Notes under the pieces: model-generated
What the model was told of the DNA's origin: nothing
The model's database searches: none
What the model saw: the letters and a program-made list of their open reading frames with translations, nothing else
Source: Akkermansiaceae bacterium
GTDB taxonomy: Bacteria; Verrucomicrobiota; Verrucomicrobiia; Verrucomicrobiales; Akkermansiaceae
NCBI GenBank assembly: GCA_018402445.1
Contig: JAGYIT010000006.1
Coordinates: 186,001-250,000 of the forward strand
Length of the DNA stretch: 64,000 nucleotides
Reading direction: 5' to 3'
Position numbers and translations under genes: made by a program
Shown here: positions 35,564-43,797 of the stretch, one piece after another
Position numbering within the stretch: the stretch's first letter is position 1
Layout of the letters: every line of letters starts with the position of its first letter

Positions 35564-36790
35564 ATGGCTCTGATTGTCCAGAAATACGGCGGCACCTCCG
35601 TCGGCTCCATCGACCGCATCCGCAACGTCGCCGCGCGCATGAAACGCACCCGCGACGAGGGCAACCAAGTCGTCGGCGTCGTCTCCGCGATGTCGGGTGT
35701 GACCGACAAGCTCATCGGCATGGCGAAGGAACTCGGCGAGAACCCCTCCGAGCGCGAACTCGACGTCCTGCTTGCCACCGGCGAGCAGCAATCCATCGCG
35801 CTCGTCGCCATGGCCTTGCACGAGCTGGGCGTGGAGGCGGCATCGATCACCGGACGGCAGGCGGGCATTTTCACCACCGGCAGCCACACCCGCGGGCGCA
35901 TCTCGAACATGGATCCCTGCCTGATGCGGACCTATCTGGAGGAGGGGAAAACCCTCGTCGTCGCCGGCTTCCAGGGCATCACCCCGGCGGGCATGGTTCA
36001 CACCCTCGGCCGGGGCGGCTCCGATCTTACCGCCATCGCCGTCGCCGCCTCGCTCAAGGCCGATGTCTGCCAGATCCTCACCGATGTGGACGGCGTCTAT
36101 ACCTGCGATCCCAGAGTGGTGAAAAACGCCCGCAAGCTGCCGGAAATTTCCTACGATGAAATGTTGGAAATGGCCTCATCCGGCTCCAAGGTCATGCAAT
36201 CGCGCTCCGTCGAATTCGCCAAGAAATTCGGCGTGGTATTTGAAGTCCGCTCCTCCCTCAACGATAACTCAGGAACCCTCGTGCTAGAAGAACATCCCAA
36301 TATGGAAAACGTAGTCATCCGCGGCATCTCGATCGAGCGCTCGCAGGCGCGCGTCACCATCTCCGGCATCCCGGACGAACCCGGCATGTCCGGGAAAATC
36401 CTAGGCGCGCTCGCCGACGCGGAGATCAACCTGGACATGATCGTCTCGAACATCTCCAACGACGGCGCATCGAAGCATTCCTTCACCATGCACTCCACCG
36501 ATCTCGGTAAGGCCCAGGCCGCGCTCAAGCCCGTGCTCGCCGATCTCTCGCCCCTCGCGCAAATCCAGACCGAGGCCGGCATCGCCAAGCTTTCCGCCGT
36601 CGGCATCGGCATGAGATCCCATTCCGGCGTCGCCGCCACCATGTTCAAGGCGCTCGGCGCGAAAGGCATCAACATCGGCATGATTTCCACCTCCGAGATC
36701 AAGATCGCCGTCACTGTGGATGAGATCCACATCGAGGACGCCGCCCGCGCCGTCCACGACGCCTTCCAGCTCGACAAGGAACCGGCCTAG
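35564..36790 (+). CDS. lysC: Aspartate kinase
   Basis: Phosphorylates aspartate, the entry to lysine, threonine, methionine and diaminopimelate synthesis; the last feeds MurE in the cluster downstream. The 408-aa length fits the single-function type. IVQKYGGTSVGSIDRIRNVA is the N-terminal kinase motif, TLGRGGSDLTAIAVAASLKA the substrate loop, and ILTDVDGVYTCDPRVV follows. Two ACT domains occupy the last 150 residues (RVTISGIPDEPGMSGKIL and LSAVGIGMRSHSGVAATMF), the sites of feedback control. A 7-nt-phased repeat precedes the start. Confidence 0.96.
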   Translation: MALIVQKYGGTSVGSIDRIRNVAARMKRTRDEGNQVVGVVSAMSGVTDKLIGMAKELGENPSERELDVLLATGEQQSIALVAMALHELGVEAASITGRQAGIFTTGSHTRGRISNMDPCLMRTYLEEGKTLVVAGFQGITPAGMVHTLGRGGSDLTAIAVAASLKADVCQILTDVDGVYTCDPRVVKNARKLPEISYDEMLEMASSGSKVMQSRSVEFAKKFGVVFEVRSSLNDNSGTLVLEEHPNMENVVIRGISIERSQARVTISGIPDEPGMSGKILGALADAEINLDMIVSNISNDGASKHSFTMHSTDLGKAQAALKPVLADLSPLAQIQTEAGIAKLSAVGIGMRSHSGVAATMFKALGAKGINIGMISTSEIKIAVTVDEIHIEDAARAVHDAFQLDKEPA

Positions 36791-37097
36791 CGCCAAGGCG
36801 GCGATGAACATGTGCCGGTGGTGGCGGTGAAAACCGGCGCATGGGGTGCGGGTATGCCCGGCCTTGCCTCGCCGCCCCCACGCGATACCCATCAGGGACG
36901 CATCCGCAGACCACCGCACCAGCCGGAAAGACAAGCCTTCCAAAACATCCCTCCACCCTGCCACCGTTCGGCGCACCCGCCGCCGCACACATCGCCCCGC
37001 GATATCCGGGAAGTCTCCCATCCCCTCCCTCCAACCCCTCCACCGGCCTGATATACGTATCCGTTCCGGCGAAAATCCTTGATCCACCAACGATTTC
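36791..37097. other. Non-coding or decayed stretch after lysC
   Basis: I see no gene here. Reading frames on both strands are proline/arginine-rich shadows without family character. It may be the decayed front part of the transposase remnant that follows. Confidence 0.5.
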
Positions 37098-37615
37098 CCC
37101 CTTTTCTACCATTTCCATGTCCTGCTGGAGGTGCCGCCAATGCCGGAGGGCGGGATTTCCGATGGACTCCTGTTGAAACGTCTTTCCGCGCATGCATGAG
37201 CCACAAGGGGGCGGGCATCGAGGCGGAGGGGTGGAAGGAGGTTTCGCGGATCTATCGGCGGGCGATGGGGATGGCGCTGGGGCGGAGGAATCCGCAGACG
37301 CAAGACTTGGAGACACAAGACGCAAGAAAAGAAGATAGGACGGTGGGGATGAATGATTCGGAGTATCTGGAGGCCGGGGCAGACAGGTGTCAGCCCCTGC
37401 CCGATCTGGGAATGGCCGGGATGCTCAGGCGGCGTGTGAGATATTTCACGGACGGGGCGGTGATCGGGAGCAAGGCGTTTGTGAACGAGGCGTTCGCAGG
37501 GGCGCGGGAGAGGTTCACGGAGAGGAGAAAGGATGGCGCGAGGAGGATGCGGGGCAGCGGTGCGCCGGCCAAGGGAATGTTGTGGAGTATGCGGGATTTG
37601 AGGGTGGGGGTTTGA
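37098..37615 (+). pseudogene. Degraded REP-associated (Y1/HUH) tyrosine transposase
   Basis: Pieces of a RAYT-like transposase. In one frame FYHFHVLLEVPPMPEGGISD, then GLLLKRLSAHA, matches the HUH histidine motif and the segment after it. After a stop, another frame gives EGWKEVSRIYRRAMGMALG and then VRYFTDGAVIGSKAFVNEAF, FTERRKDGARRMRG and MRDLRVGV, matching the C-terminal part. The middle, including the catalytic tyrosine helix, is missing. A 7-nt-phased repeat is inserted in the C-terminal part and a near copy follows the gene. It is clearly non-functional as read. Confidence 0.7.
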
Positions 37616-37650
37616 AGACCCAAGACTTGGAGAAACAAGACACAAGAAAT
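37301..37650 (+). repeat. Pair of 30-bp direct repeats in and after the transposase remnant
   Basis: CAAGACTTGGAGACACAAGA at 37301 and CAAGACTTGGAGAAACAAGA at 37621 are the starts of two 30-bp copies differing at few positions and spaced 320 bp. Each also shows a loose 7-nt phase (ACAAGAC GCAAGAA). Confidence 0.75.
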
Positions 37651-38084
37651 GAGGGAATGGGCGGAACCTGGGGAGATTATACGGGTAGCACGCCAAGCTC
37701 ATGGGTGCCGTCACTGTCCACGGCGGAAGGCGAAGGTGAGTGGATTTCTCTAACATACCTTGATTATCCGCTCCGGGGAGCGATGTTTCGAACGTTTGTT
37801 GGATGCGGGATGAGGATTTCACATCGGTACACCGGAGTCCCGTTCTCAGGATCTGAGGTACACTTCCTTTAAAAATCGCCCCAAACCCGCCCCGAATTCG
37901 ACTCATTTTTTAGAAAATCCGCCTCATAACTTCCAAATTTCTATAAAATTATCCCACAAAATGTTCCGTAACTCATTGAAAATGAGGGGTTAAAAACTTT
38001 CCTTAAAGTTCCCTCACTTTCTCCTTGTGAGTAATGTGTACCGAAGTGTAGATTGATGGGGTTGACGCGATAGTCAGCCCCCAA
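37616..38084. promoter_or_regulatory. mraZ: AT-rich region upstream of mraZ with candidate promoter and MraZ boxes
   Basis: No gene is seen. From about 37870 the DNA becomes AT-rich compared with the neighbours. AACTTT-CCTT-AAAGTT near 37995-38010 is a short hairpin. TTGTGA (38025-38030) with TAGATT (38049-38054) at 18-bp spacing is a weak sigma-70-like promoter. Over it, GTGTA, GTGTA and ATGGG recur at exact 10-nt steps (38036, 38046, 38056), a layout like the phased boxes bound by MraZ in other bacteria. CTGTCCACGGCGGA at 37714 is repeated at 49.7 kb. Confidence 0.4.
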
Positions 38085-38543
38085 ATGAACGATCCATTCC
38101 AGCAATATAAGGGCACCTACCCTTACAAGACGGACTCGAAGAATCGGGTCAACGTCGTGTCCGCCTGGAGGCCGCAGCCGGGTGAGAACCTGCACCTGAT
38201 GGCGTCGTTCGATAAGAAGAGCGAGCTGCCGATCATCAAGGTGATGACGGATGAGGGTATCGCCAGCCGCCTGCGGACGGTTGACGAATACGTCACCGAT
38301 CCCGGCGAGAAGGCGGAGATCAAGAGCGAGCTGAAGAGGAACCTTCGTGACGCGAGCCTCAACGACCAGGGCAGGCTGCTCATCCCGAAGGATTTCGCGA
38401 ACCATGCGGGGATCGAACCCGATGCGGAGGTTTTTCTCATGGCGGGCGACTCGCATTTCGAGGTCTGGAGCAAGGCGAATCACAACACGGCCTTCGGAGG
38501 CCTCGGAGTCGCCCCCTCGCGCAACAAGCTCGGCATTTTCTAA
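38085..38543 (+). CDS. mraZ: MraZ, DNA-binding regulator of the dcw cluster
   Basis: A 152-aa protein of the AbrB-like double-SpoVT fold that in other bacteria binds phased repeats before its own gene and represses the dcw operon. The first motif is YKGTYPYKTDSKNRVNVVSA and the second LNDQGRLLIPKDFANHAGIE, with the usual D-x-K/Q-G/N-R core in each. The spacing to rsmH is unusually long because of a hairpin array. The gene opens the dcw run. Confidence 0.94.
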   Translation: MNDPFQQYKGTYPYKTDSKNRVNVVSAWRPQPGENLHLMASFDKKSELPIIKVMTDEGIASRLRTVDEYVTDPGEKAEIKSELKRNLRDASLNDQGRLLIPKDFANHAGIEPDAEVFLMAGDSHFEVWSKANHNTAFGGLGVAPSRNKLGIF

Positions 38544-38584
38544 ATACTTTCCCCCATTACCGATCCCACACCCCGCTGACAGAC

Positions 38585-39937
38585 ATGATGTTCAACTCTG
38601 CAACCCTCGCGAACGAGACGGTCCACCTCACGGCGGCTTCCGGCGTGTTCGTTCGTTCGCGGGAGTTGGGTTCCTTTTCACAAGGCCGCGCGCTCGGGAC
38701 AGGGCGCGGTTTTGAAAATACGGACGCCGCCGCCGCTCCTGGCTGGTTGTCGGCGCGGCGTCCGTTTCCCTTTTCTTTAGGTTTTCTGGCTGGGCGGATG
38801 AAGTCTCTCGGGACAGAGCTTCATTCGCTTTTTAATCCGGTGTGTCGCGCTGCTCCTGGCTGGTTGTCAGCGCGGCCACCGGTAAATTTTTCCAAAGGAT
38901 CACAAAACCCCGCGCTCGGGACAGCACGCGATTTTGATTTGTCGGACTCCGCGACCGCTCCTGGCTGGTTGTCGGCCTCGGAGTCCGAATCCCTTTCTCC
39001 GGAAGGCTACCACCTTCCCGTCCTCGCCGATGAGGTGCTGGAAATGATGGATGCCGGCCCTGGCAAATACATCATCGATGGCACTCTGGGCGGCGGGGGG
39101 CACTCGGAGCTGTTCCTGAAAGCCGGGGCGAAAGTCCTCGGCGTGGATCGCGATCCCGAGGCGCTCGCCCATGCCGGTGCGCGCCTTTCCGGTTTCGCTC
39201 CGAATTTCTCGGCCTATCAGGCGAATTTTTCCGAAATCCCCGGCCATCCCGGCATCGCGGCGGGCGAGCTCGCCGACGGCCTGCTGCTCGACCTCGGGGT
39301 TTCCTCGCGCCAGCTCGATTCCGCTCCGCGCGGCTTCTCCTTCATGCGCGAGGGCCCGCTCGACATGCGCATGGGGCCGAACGCGAAAATGACCGCCGCA
39401 GAACTCGTCAACACCTTCCCGGAAGACGAGATCCTCCGCGTGCTGCGCGAATACGGTGAGGAGCCCCGCGCCCGCCGGATTGCCACCGCCATCGTCGAAA
39501 GGCGCGCGGCGAAACCTTTTTCCACCACCACGGAACTCGCCGCCTGCATCGAGAAAGCCGTCGGTCGCAGCGGGAAAACACATCCCGCCACCCGTAGCTT
39601 CCAGGCGATCCGCATGGCGATCAACGAAGAACTCGAATCGCTCGCCGCCGTCCTTTCCTCCGCCACGAGAATCCTGAAACCCGGAGGCCGCCTGCTCATC
39701 ATCACTTTCCACAGCCTCGAAGACCGCGAGGTGAAGAGATACCTCAAGCGGCACTCGCAACCCTACATCGACGATCCCACCTGGCCGGAAGCCCGGCCCA
39801 ACCCCGACCGCATCTTCCGGCTGCTTTCCAAAAAAGCCATCGCGCCCAGCGCCCACGAAACCTCCACGAACCCACGAGCCCGCAGTGCGAAACTGCGGGT
39901 CGCTCAGCTTTTGGGGGATGAACCCCACACCGCCTGA
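38585..39937 (+). CDS. rsmH: 16S rRNA (cytosine(1402)-N(4))-methyltransferase
   Basis: SAM-dependent methyltransferase of 16S rRNA (also called MraW). The conserved protein starts near residue 140 of the frame with GYHLPVLADEVLEMMDAGPG; YIIDGTLGGGGHSELFLKAG is the SAM-binding motif and LLLDLGVSSRQLDSAPRGFS the second family motif. ILKPGGRLLIITFHSLEDRE closes the core. The frame stays open upstream to an ATG at 38585, through the hairpin modules, giving three copies of APGWLSA. Family length is about 310 aa, so a TTG at 38969 (322 aa) may be the true start. I keep the full frame because it is uninterrupted. Confidence 0.93.
   Translation: MMFNSATLANETVHLTAASGVFVRSRELGSFSQGRALGTGRGFENTDAAAAPGWLSARRPFPFSLGFLAGRMKSLGTELHSLFNPVCRAAPGWLSARPPVNFSKGSQNPALGTARDFDLSDSATAPGWLSASESESLSPEGYHLPVLADEVLEMMDAGPGKYIIDGTLGGGGHSELFLKAGAKVLGVDRDPEALAHAGARLSGFAPNFSAYQANFSEIPGHPGIAAGELADGLLLDLGVSSRQLDSAPRGFSFMREGPLDMRMGPNAKMTAAELVNTFPEDEILRVLREYGEEPRARRIATAIVERRAAKPFSTTTELAACIEKAVGRSGKTHPATRSFQAIRMAINEELESLAAVLSSATRILKPGGRLLIITFHSLEDREVKRYLKRHSQPYIDDPTWPEARPNPDRIFRLLSKKAIAPSAHETSTNPRARSAKLRVAQLLGDEPHTA
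38684..38988 (+). repeat. Three tandem modules of paired hairpins with constant loops and variable stems
   Basis: Each module has hairpin A with loop CTCGGGACAG (38693, 38807, 38915) and, 42-45 bp later, hairpin B with loop GCTCCTGGCTGGTTGTC (38735, 38852, 38957). Loops are identical while the stems differ and stay complementary, for example GGACGCC with GGCGTCC, CCGGTG with CACCGG, and TCGGACTCCG with CGGAGTCCGA. Module spacings (114 and 108; 117 and 105) are all multiples of three. The array lies between mraZ and the conserved part of rsmH. Confidence 0.9.
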
Positions 39938-39963
39938 TTTTTCCCCCACAAACAACCACCGCC

Positions 39964-40314
39964 ATGAACCGCCGCCGCCAAGAAGCCACCCAGAGAATCT
40001 CTCCGGTCGTGATCCTCGCCCTCATCCTCGCGGGCGCATTCGGAGCCGTGGGCGGCGTGACCTACGTGGTTTACCGTAATTGCCAGATCCAGACCGCGCG
40101 CGAGATCGACACCGTCGAGCGCCGTATCGAGAAGCACCACCTCGATATCCGCACCGTGCAGATGCGTGCCGACCAGATCCTGAATCTTTTCGCCATCCGC
40201 CAAACCCTGCAGGAGGTTGGCACCAGCCTTGTTCCCATCCCAGTAGGTGTCTCCGAGGACGTTCTTCCGCCGGATGAAACTCCTGCTGTCGCCTCTGCCT
40301 CCGCCAGCTTGTGA
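39964..40314 (+). CDS. ftsL: FtsL-like cell division protein
   Basis: A 116-aa bitopic protein: basic N-terminus, one membrane helix (VVILALILAGAFGAVGGVTYVVY) and a coiled-coil-like stretch (REIDTVERRIEKHHLDIRTV). Its place between rsmH and ftsI and its topology match FtsL, which recruits the septal synthase. Sequence similarity in this family is always low, so the call is mainly positional. It ends in GTGA, overlapping the ftsI start by 4 bp. Confidence 0.7.
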   Translation: MNRRRQEATQRISPVVILALILAGAFGAVGGVTYVVYRNCQIQTAREIDTVERRIEKHHLDIRTVQMRADQILNLFAIRQTLQEVGTSLVPIPVGVSEDVLPPDETPAVASASASL

Positions 40315-42227
40315 ACCGTGCCTTCCAAAACCGCTGCATCGTTCTTTGCTTGGTCTTGGTGACCTTGCTCAGTGCCTTGTCCGCGCGCCTGGTGCAGATC
40401 CAGCTCGTGGACAGGCAGCGCTACGCCGCCTCGTCCTCCAAGGCGTTTCACCGCGTCGAGCGCATCACCGCGATCCGCGGTATGATTGTGGATCGCAATG
40501 AGGAGCCGATCGCGAAAAGCATCCCGGTCGCCTCGGTGTTTGTGGACAAGAACCACCTTATGGATCCGAAGCTCGCCTCTTTCGGCCTCGCATACATGGC
40601 GGCTTCTACCGATCAGGAGTGGCAAAATCTTTCCGCCGAAGATCGTGTCCGCCGCATCTATTCGGTGCGCGGCGCGATCCTCACCCGTGAGACGCCGGAC
40701 GACATCGTGCAGAAGCACCTCGCTCGCGTGATTTCCCTGCTCGCCCGCCCGCTCGGCCTGAGGCGCGACGAGATGCGCGCGACGATTGAGAACAACAGGG
40801 GAAAGTGGTTCCCCATCGCCAAGGACATCCCGGATGACATCGCGGAGCGCCTGCGCGACATCGTGGATGAGAATTACCTGCAGGGCATCGCCTTCGAGAA
40901 CTCGATCAAGCGCTGGTACACGAACCCGAACCTCGCCACCCATCTCACCGGCTTTACAGGGGAGGTCGAGGAGAAATCGGAAACGGGGAAGATTTCCTAC
41001 CATATGGCCGGGCGTTTCGGAATCGAGTCTTCCGAAGAGGAGTTTCTCGCCGGGCGCGACGGACGCCGCGAGCACCGCCGTGATTCGCGCGGCATGATCG
41101 TTCCCGGTAAGGCGAGCAGCCTGCTGCCGCCGCGCGCGGGCCTCAACGTGAAGCTCACCATCGACCTAGGGATGCAGGCCATCGTCGAGGAGGAGCTGGA
41201 CGCGGGTTTGGCCGAATACAAAGCACAGCGCGGCGCGGTGATCGTCATGGATCCGAAGACCGGAGAAGTCCTCGCGATGGTCTCGCGCCCGCACTTCAAC
41301 CTCAACGACAAGAAGGATCTCGCGGAAAGCTCCTTCAACTACGCGATCCAGGCGAAATACGAGCCGGGTTCCACGATCAAGATCATCCCCACCGCCGCTG
41401 CACTGGAGGAGAAACTCGTCACGCCCACCACCGTCATCTACTGCCCGAGGTTCTTGCAGGAGAACAGGTTTACGGTGCGCGACGGCCACTCCGGCGGGAT
41501 GCTCACTTTCGAGCAGATCATCCAGAAATCGAACAACACCGGTTGCTGGAAGCTGGCAAAGCAGCTCGGCGTGAAGCGCTATTACAGCTACGTGCACGGC
41601 TTCGGCTTCGGCGCGCGCAGCGGCATCCAGTTGAGCGGCGAGAACCCCGGCACCGCGAACGTGCCGAAACTGCCCGTTGATTTCTCGCGCTCCTCCTACG
41701 GATATTTCATCGGCGTGACTCCGATCCAGATGGCCACCGCATACTGTGTCATCGCCGGCGACGGGCGTCTGCTGACGCCCAGAATCGTCAAGGAACTGGT
41801 CGCCAACGACGGCACCGTGGTGGAGGAATACCCCGCCGAGACGCGCGGCCAGGTGATCTCCCCGGACACCGCCCGGAAAATGCGCGACGCGCTTCACAAG
41901 GTGACTCAATTGGGCGGCACCGCTCAAAAGGCCACCGTTCCCGGGTACAAGGTCTGCGGGAAAACCGGCACCGCCGTCCGGCACGACCCAAAGCTCGGCG
42001 GCTACATAGACGGGACTTACGTCGTCTCCTTCGCCGGTTTCATGCCCGCCGATGATCCTGCTTTCGTCTGCTACGTGGTCATCGATGATCCGAAAACAAC
42101 CGAGGTGAAGCGCTACGGCGGAACCATCGCCGCGCCGATTTTCTCGAAAATCGCCACGCGCCTCGCCTCGCACATGAACCTCACACCTACCGAGCCGATC
42201 CCTGATTCGCTCGCGAAGTCCCCATAA
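40311..42227 (+). CDS. ftsI: Septal peptidoglycan transpeptidase (class B PBP, FtsI)
   Basis: Cross-links septal peptidoglycan together with FtsW. The 638-aa protein has one N-terminal helix (CIVLCLVLVTLLSALSARLV), a dimerisation domain (IRGMIVDRNEEPIAKS), and the transpeptidase domain. The catalytic serine is in YEPGSTIKIIPTAAALE (SxxK), the second motif in KSNNTGCWKLA (SxN), and the third in VCGKTGTAVRHD (KTG). It starts with GTG inside the end of ftsL. murE follows 5 bp later. Confidence 0.95.
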   Translation: MNRAFQNRCIVLCLVLVTLLSALSARLVQIQLVDRQRYAASSSKAFHRVERITAIRGMIVDRNEEPIAKSIPVASVFVDKNHLMDPKLASFGLAYMAASTDQEWQNLSAEDRVRRIYSVRGAILTRETPDDIVQKHLARVISLLARPLGLRRDEMRATIENNRGKWFPIAKDIPDDIAERLRDIVDENYLQGIAFENSIKRWYTNPNLATHLTGFTGEVEEKSETGKISYHMAGRFGIESSEEEFLAGRDGRREHRRDSRGMIVPGKASSLLPPRAGLNVKLTIDLGMQAIVEEELDAGLAEYKAQRGAVIVMDPKTGEVLAMVSRPHFNLNDKKDLAESSFNYAIQAKYEPGSTIKIIPTAAALEEKLVTPTTVIYCPRFLQENRFTVRDGHSGGMLTFEQIIQKSNNTGCWKLAKQLGVKRYYSYVHGFGFGARSGIQLSGENPGTANVPKLPVDFSRSSYGYFIGVTPIQMATAYCVIAGDGRLLTPRIVKELVANDGTVVEEYPAETRGQVISPDTARKMRDALHKVTQLGGTAQKATVPGYKVCGKTGTAVRHDPKLGGYIDGTYVVSFAGFMPADDPAFVCYVVIDDPKTTEVKRYGGTIAAPIFSKIATRLASHMNLTPTEPIPDSLAKSP

Positions 42228-42232
42228 CCGAA

Positions 42233-43755
42233 ATGCTTCTCCGTGCTCTCATTTCCCCGCTTAAAAAGGTCACCGCGTTTGGCACGTTGGATCTTGAAAT
42301 CGACGGCCTCACCGCGGACTCCCGCGCGGCAGGGCCGGGTCAGCTTTTCGCGGCGATACGCGGCACGAGCATGGACGGGCACAAGTTCATCGGGGAGGTG
42401 ATCGCAAAGGCGCGACCGCGATCCTCGCCGAGACCGCGCCGCCTTCCGATTTTCCCCAGACAGCGGTATGGCTCCACGTCCCCGACAGCCGCGCCGCGCT
42501 GGCCGTGCTTGCGGCCACTTTCCACGGCGAACCTGCCGGGGAACTCAAGCTCGCCGGCATCACCGGTACGAACGGGAAAACAACTACGGCATTTCTCGTA
42601 CATCACATCATGCGGGCTGCTTGGCACCGTGCGGGACTGCTCGGCACGATCTTCGTCGATGACGGCGAGACCCGCACCGCTGCGAAGCACACCACGCCCG
42701 GCTCCATCGAGCTCAACGATATCCTCGCCACCTTCCGCGACAATGCCTGCCGGGGCGCGGCGATGGAGGTTTCCTCGCACGGCATCCACCAGAAGCGCGT
42801 ACATCACATCGCCTTTGACGCCGCCGTTTTCACCAACCTCACCCAGGATCACCTCGACTACCACGGAACGCTCGCAAACTACATGGAGGCGAAAGCCTCG
42901 TGGTTTCACGATCTCGCCGCGAACCCGCTCGGGAAAAAGCCCGTGGCCGTCATCAATACTGACGACGCGCGCGGCAACGAGCTCGCCGTGGCGCTCGAAG
43001 GGAAGATGCCGGTGCTGCGTTACGGCTTCGGCGTGAATTGCGATTTCCGCGCGAACGGTTTCCGGCAGAAGCCTGACGGCATGACCTTCGAGCTGGCGGC
43101 GAAGGGGAAAACCTTCCTCGTCCGCGCGCCGCTCATCGGCCGTTTCAACGCCTACAACCTTCTCGCCGCCATCACCGCCGCCTCCGTCTGCGGCATCAAG
43201 CCGCGCGAAGCCATCGCCGCGCTCGCCGATTCGCCGCAGGTGCCGGGTCGCATGGAAAATGTGGGCAGCGCGGGTGGTGCCACGGTTTTCGTCGATTACG
43301 CCCACACCCCGGATGCGCTGGAAAACGCTTGTCGCACCCTCAAGGAACTCGATCCGCGCCGCCTCATGACCGTCTTCGGCTGTGGTGGTGACCGCGACAA
43401 GGCGAAACGCCCGCTGATGGCCGCCGCCGCCGCGAGGTTCAGCGAGGCGATCATCATCACCTCCGACAACCCCCGCTCCGAAGATCCCGAAGCCATCATC
43501 CGTGAGATCGAGAAAGGCCTGCCCGCGAAGTCCAATTTTCTCTCCATCACCGACCGCGCCGACGCGATCAATGCCGCCGTCCAGAATTCCCGCTCCGGCG
43601 ACATCATCCTCATCGCCGGCAAAGGCCACGAGAATTTCCAGCAGTTCGCCGACTACATCATCGACTTCGACGACCGCAAAAAGGCCGACCTCGCGCTCCG
43701 CAACCGCTCCGCAGAAATTTCCGAAATGCGAGCCAATCCCCAACCCCATTTCTGA
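42233..43755 (+). CDS. murE: UDP-MurNAc-tripeptide ligase (frameshifted)
   Basis: Adds the third amino acid to the peptidoglycan precursor. The first frame gives MLLRALISPLKKVTAFGTLD, then RAAGPGQLFAAIRGTSMDGH; one G added at 42409-42410 continues it as GATAILAETAPPSDFPQTAV and joins LAGITGTNGKTTTAFLVHHI (ATP loop). The DNPR motif (ITSDNPRSEDPEAII), with VFGCGGDRDKAKRP, indicates the meso-diaminopimelate-specific type, in line with Gram-negative peptidoglycan. The gene is essential and cannot be lost unless duplicated, so the break is most likely an error. About 508 aa after repair. Confidence 0.92.
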
Positions 43756-43797
43756 AAATCCGAATCTTTTCCGTCCGAAGCCCGTCCCATAGAGACC

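Noticed and set aside
37106-37906. 266-aa minus-strand ORF before mraZ
   Set aside because: Pro/Arg/His-rich with no family; it is antisense to the transposase remnant, whose motifs are recognisable.
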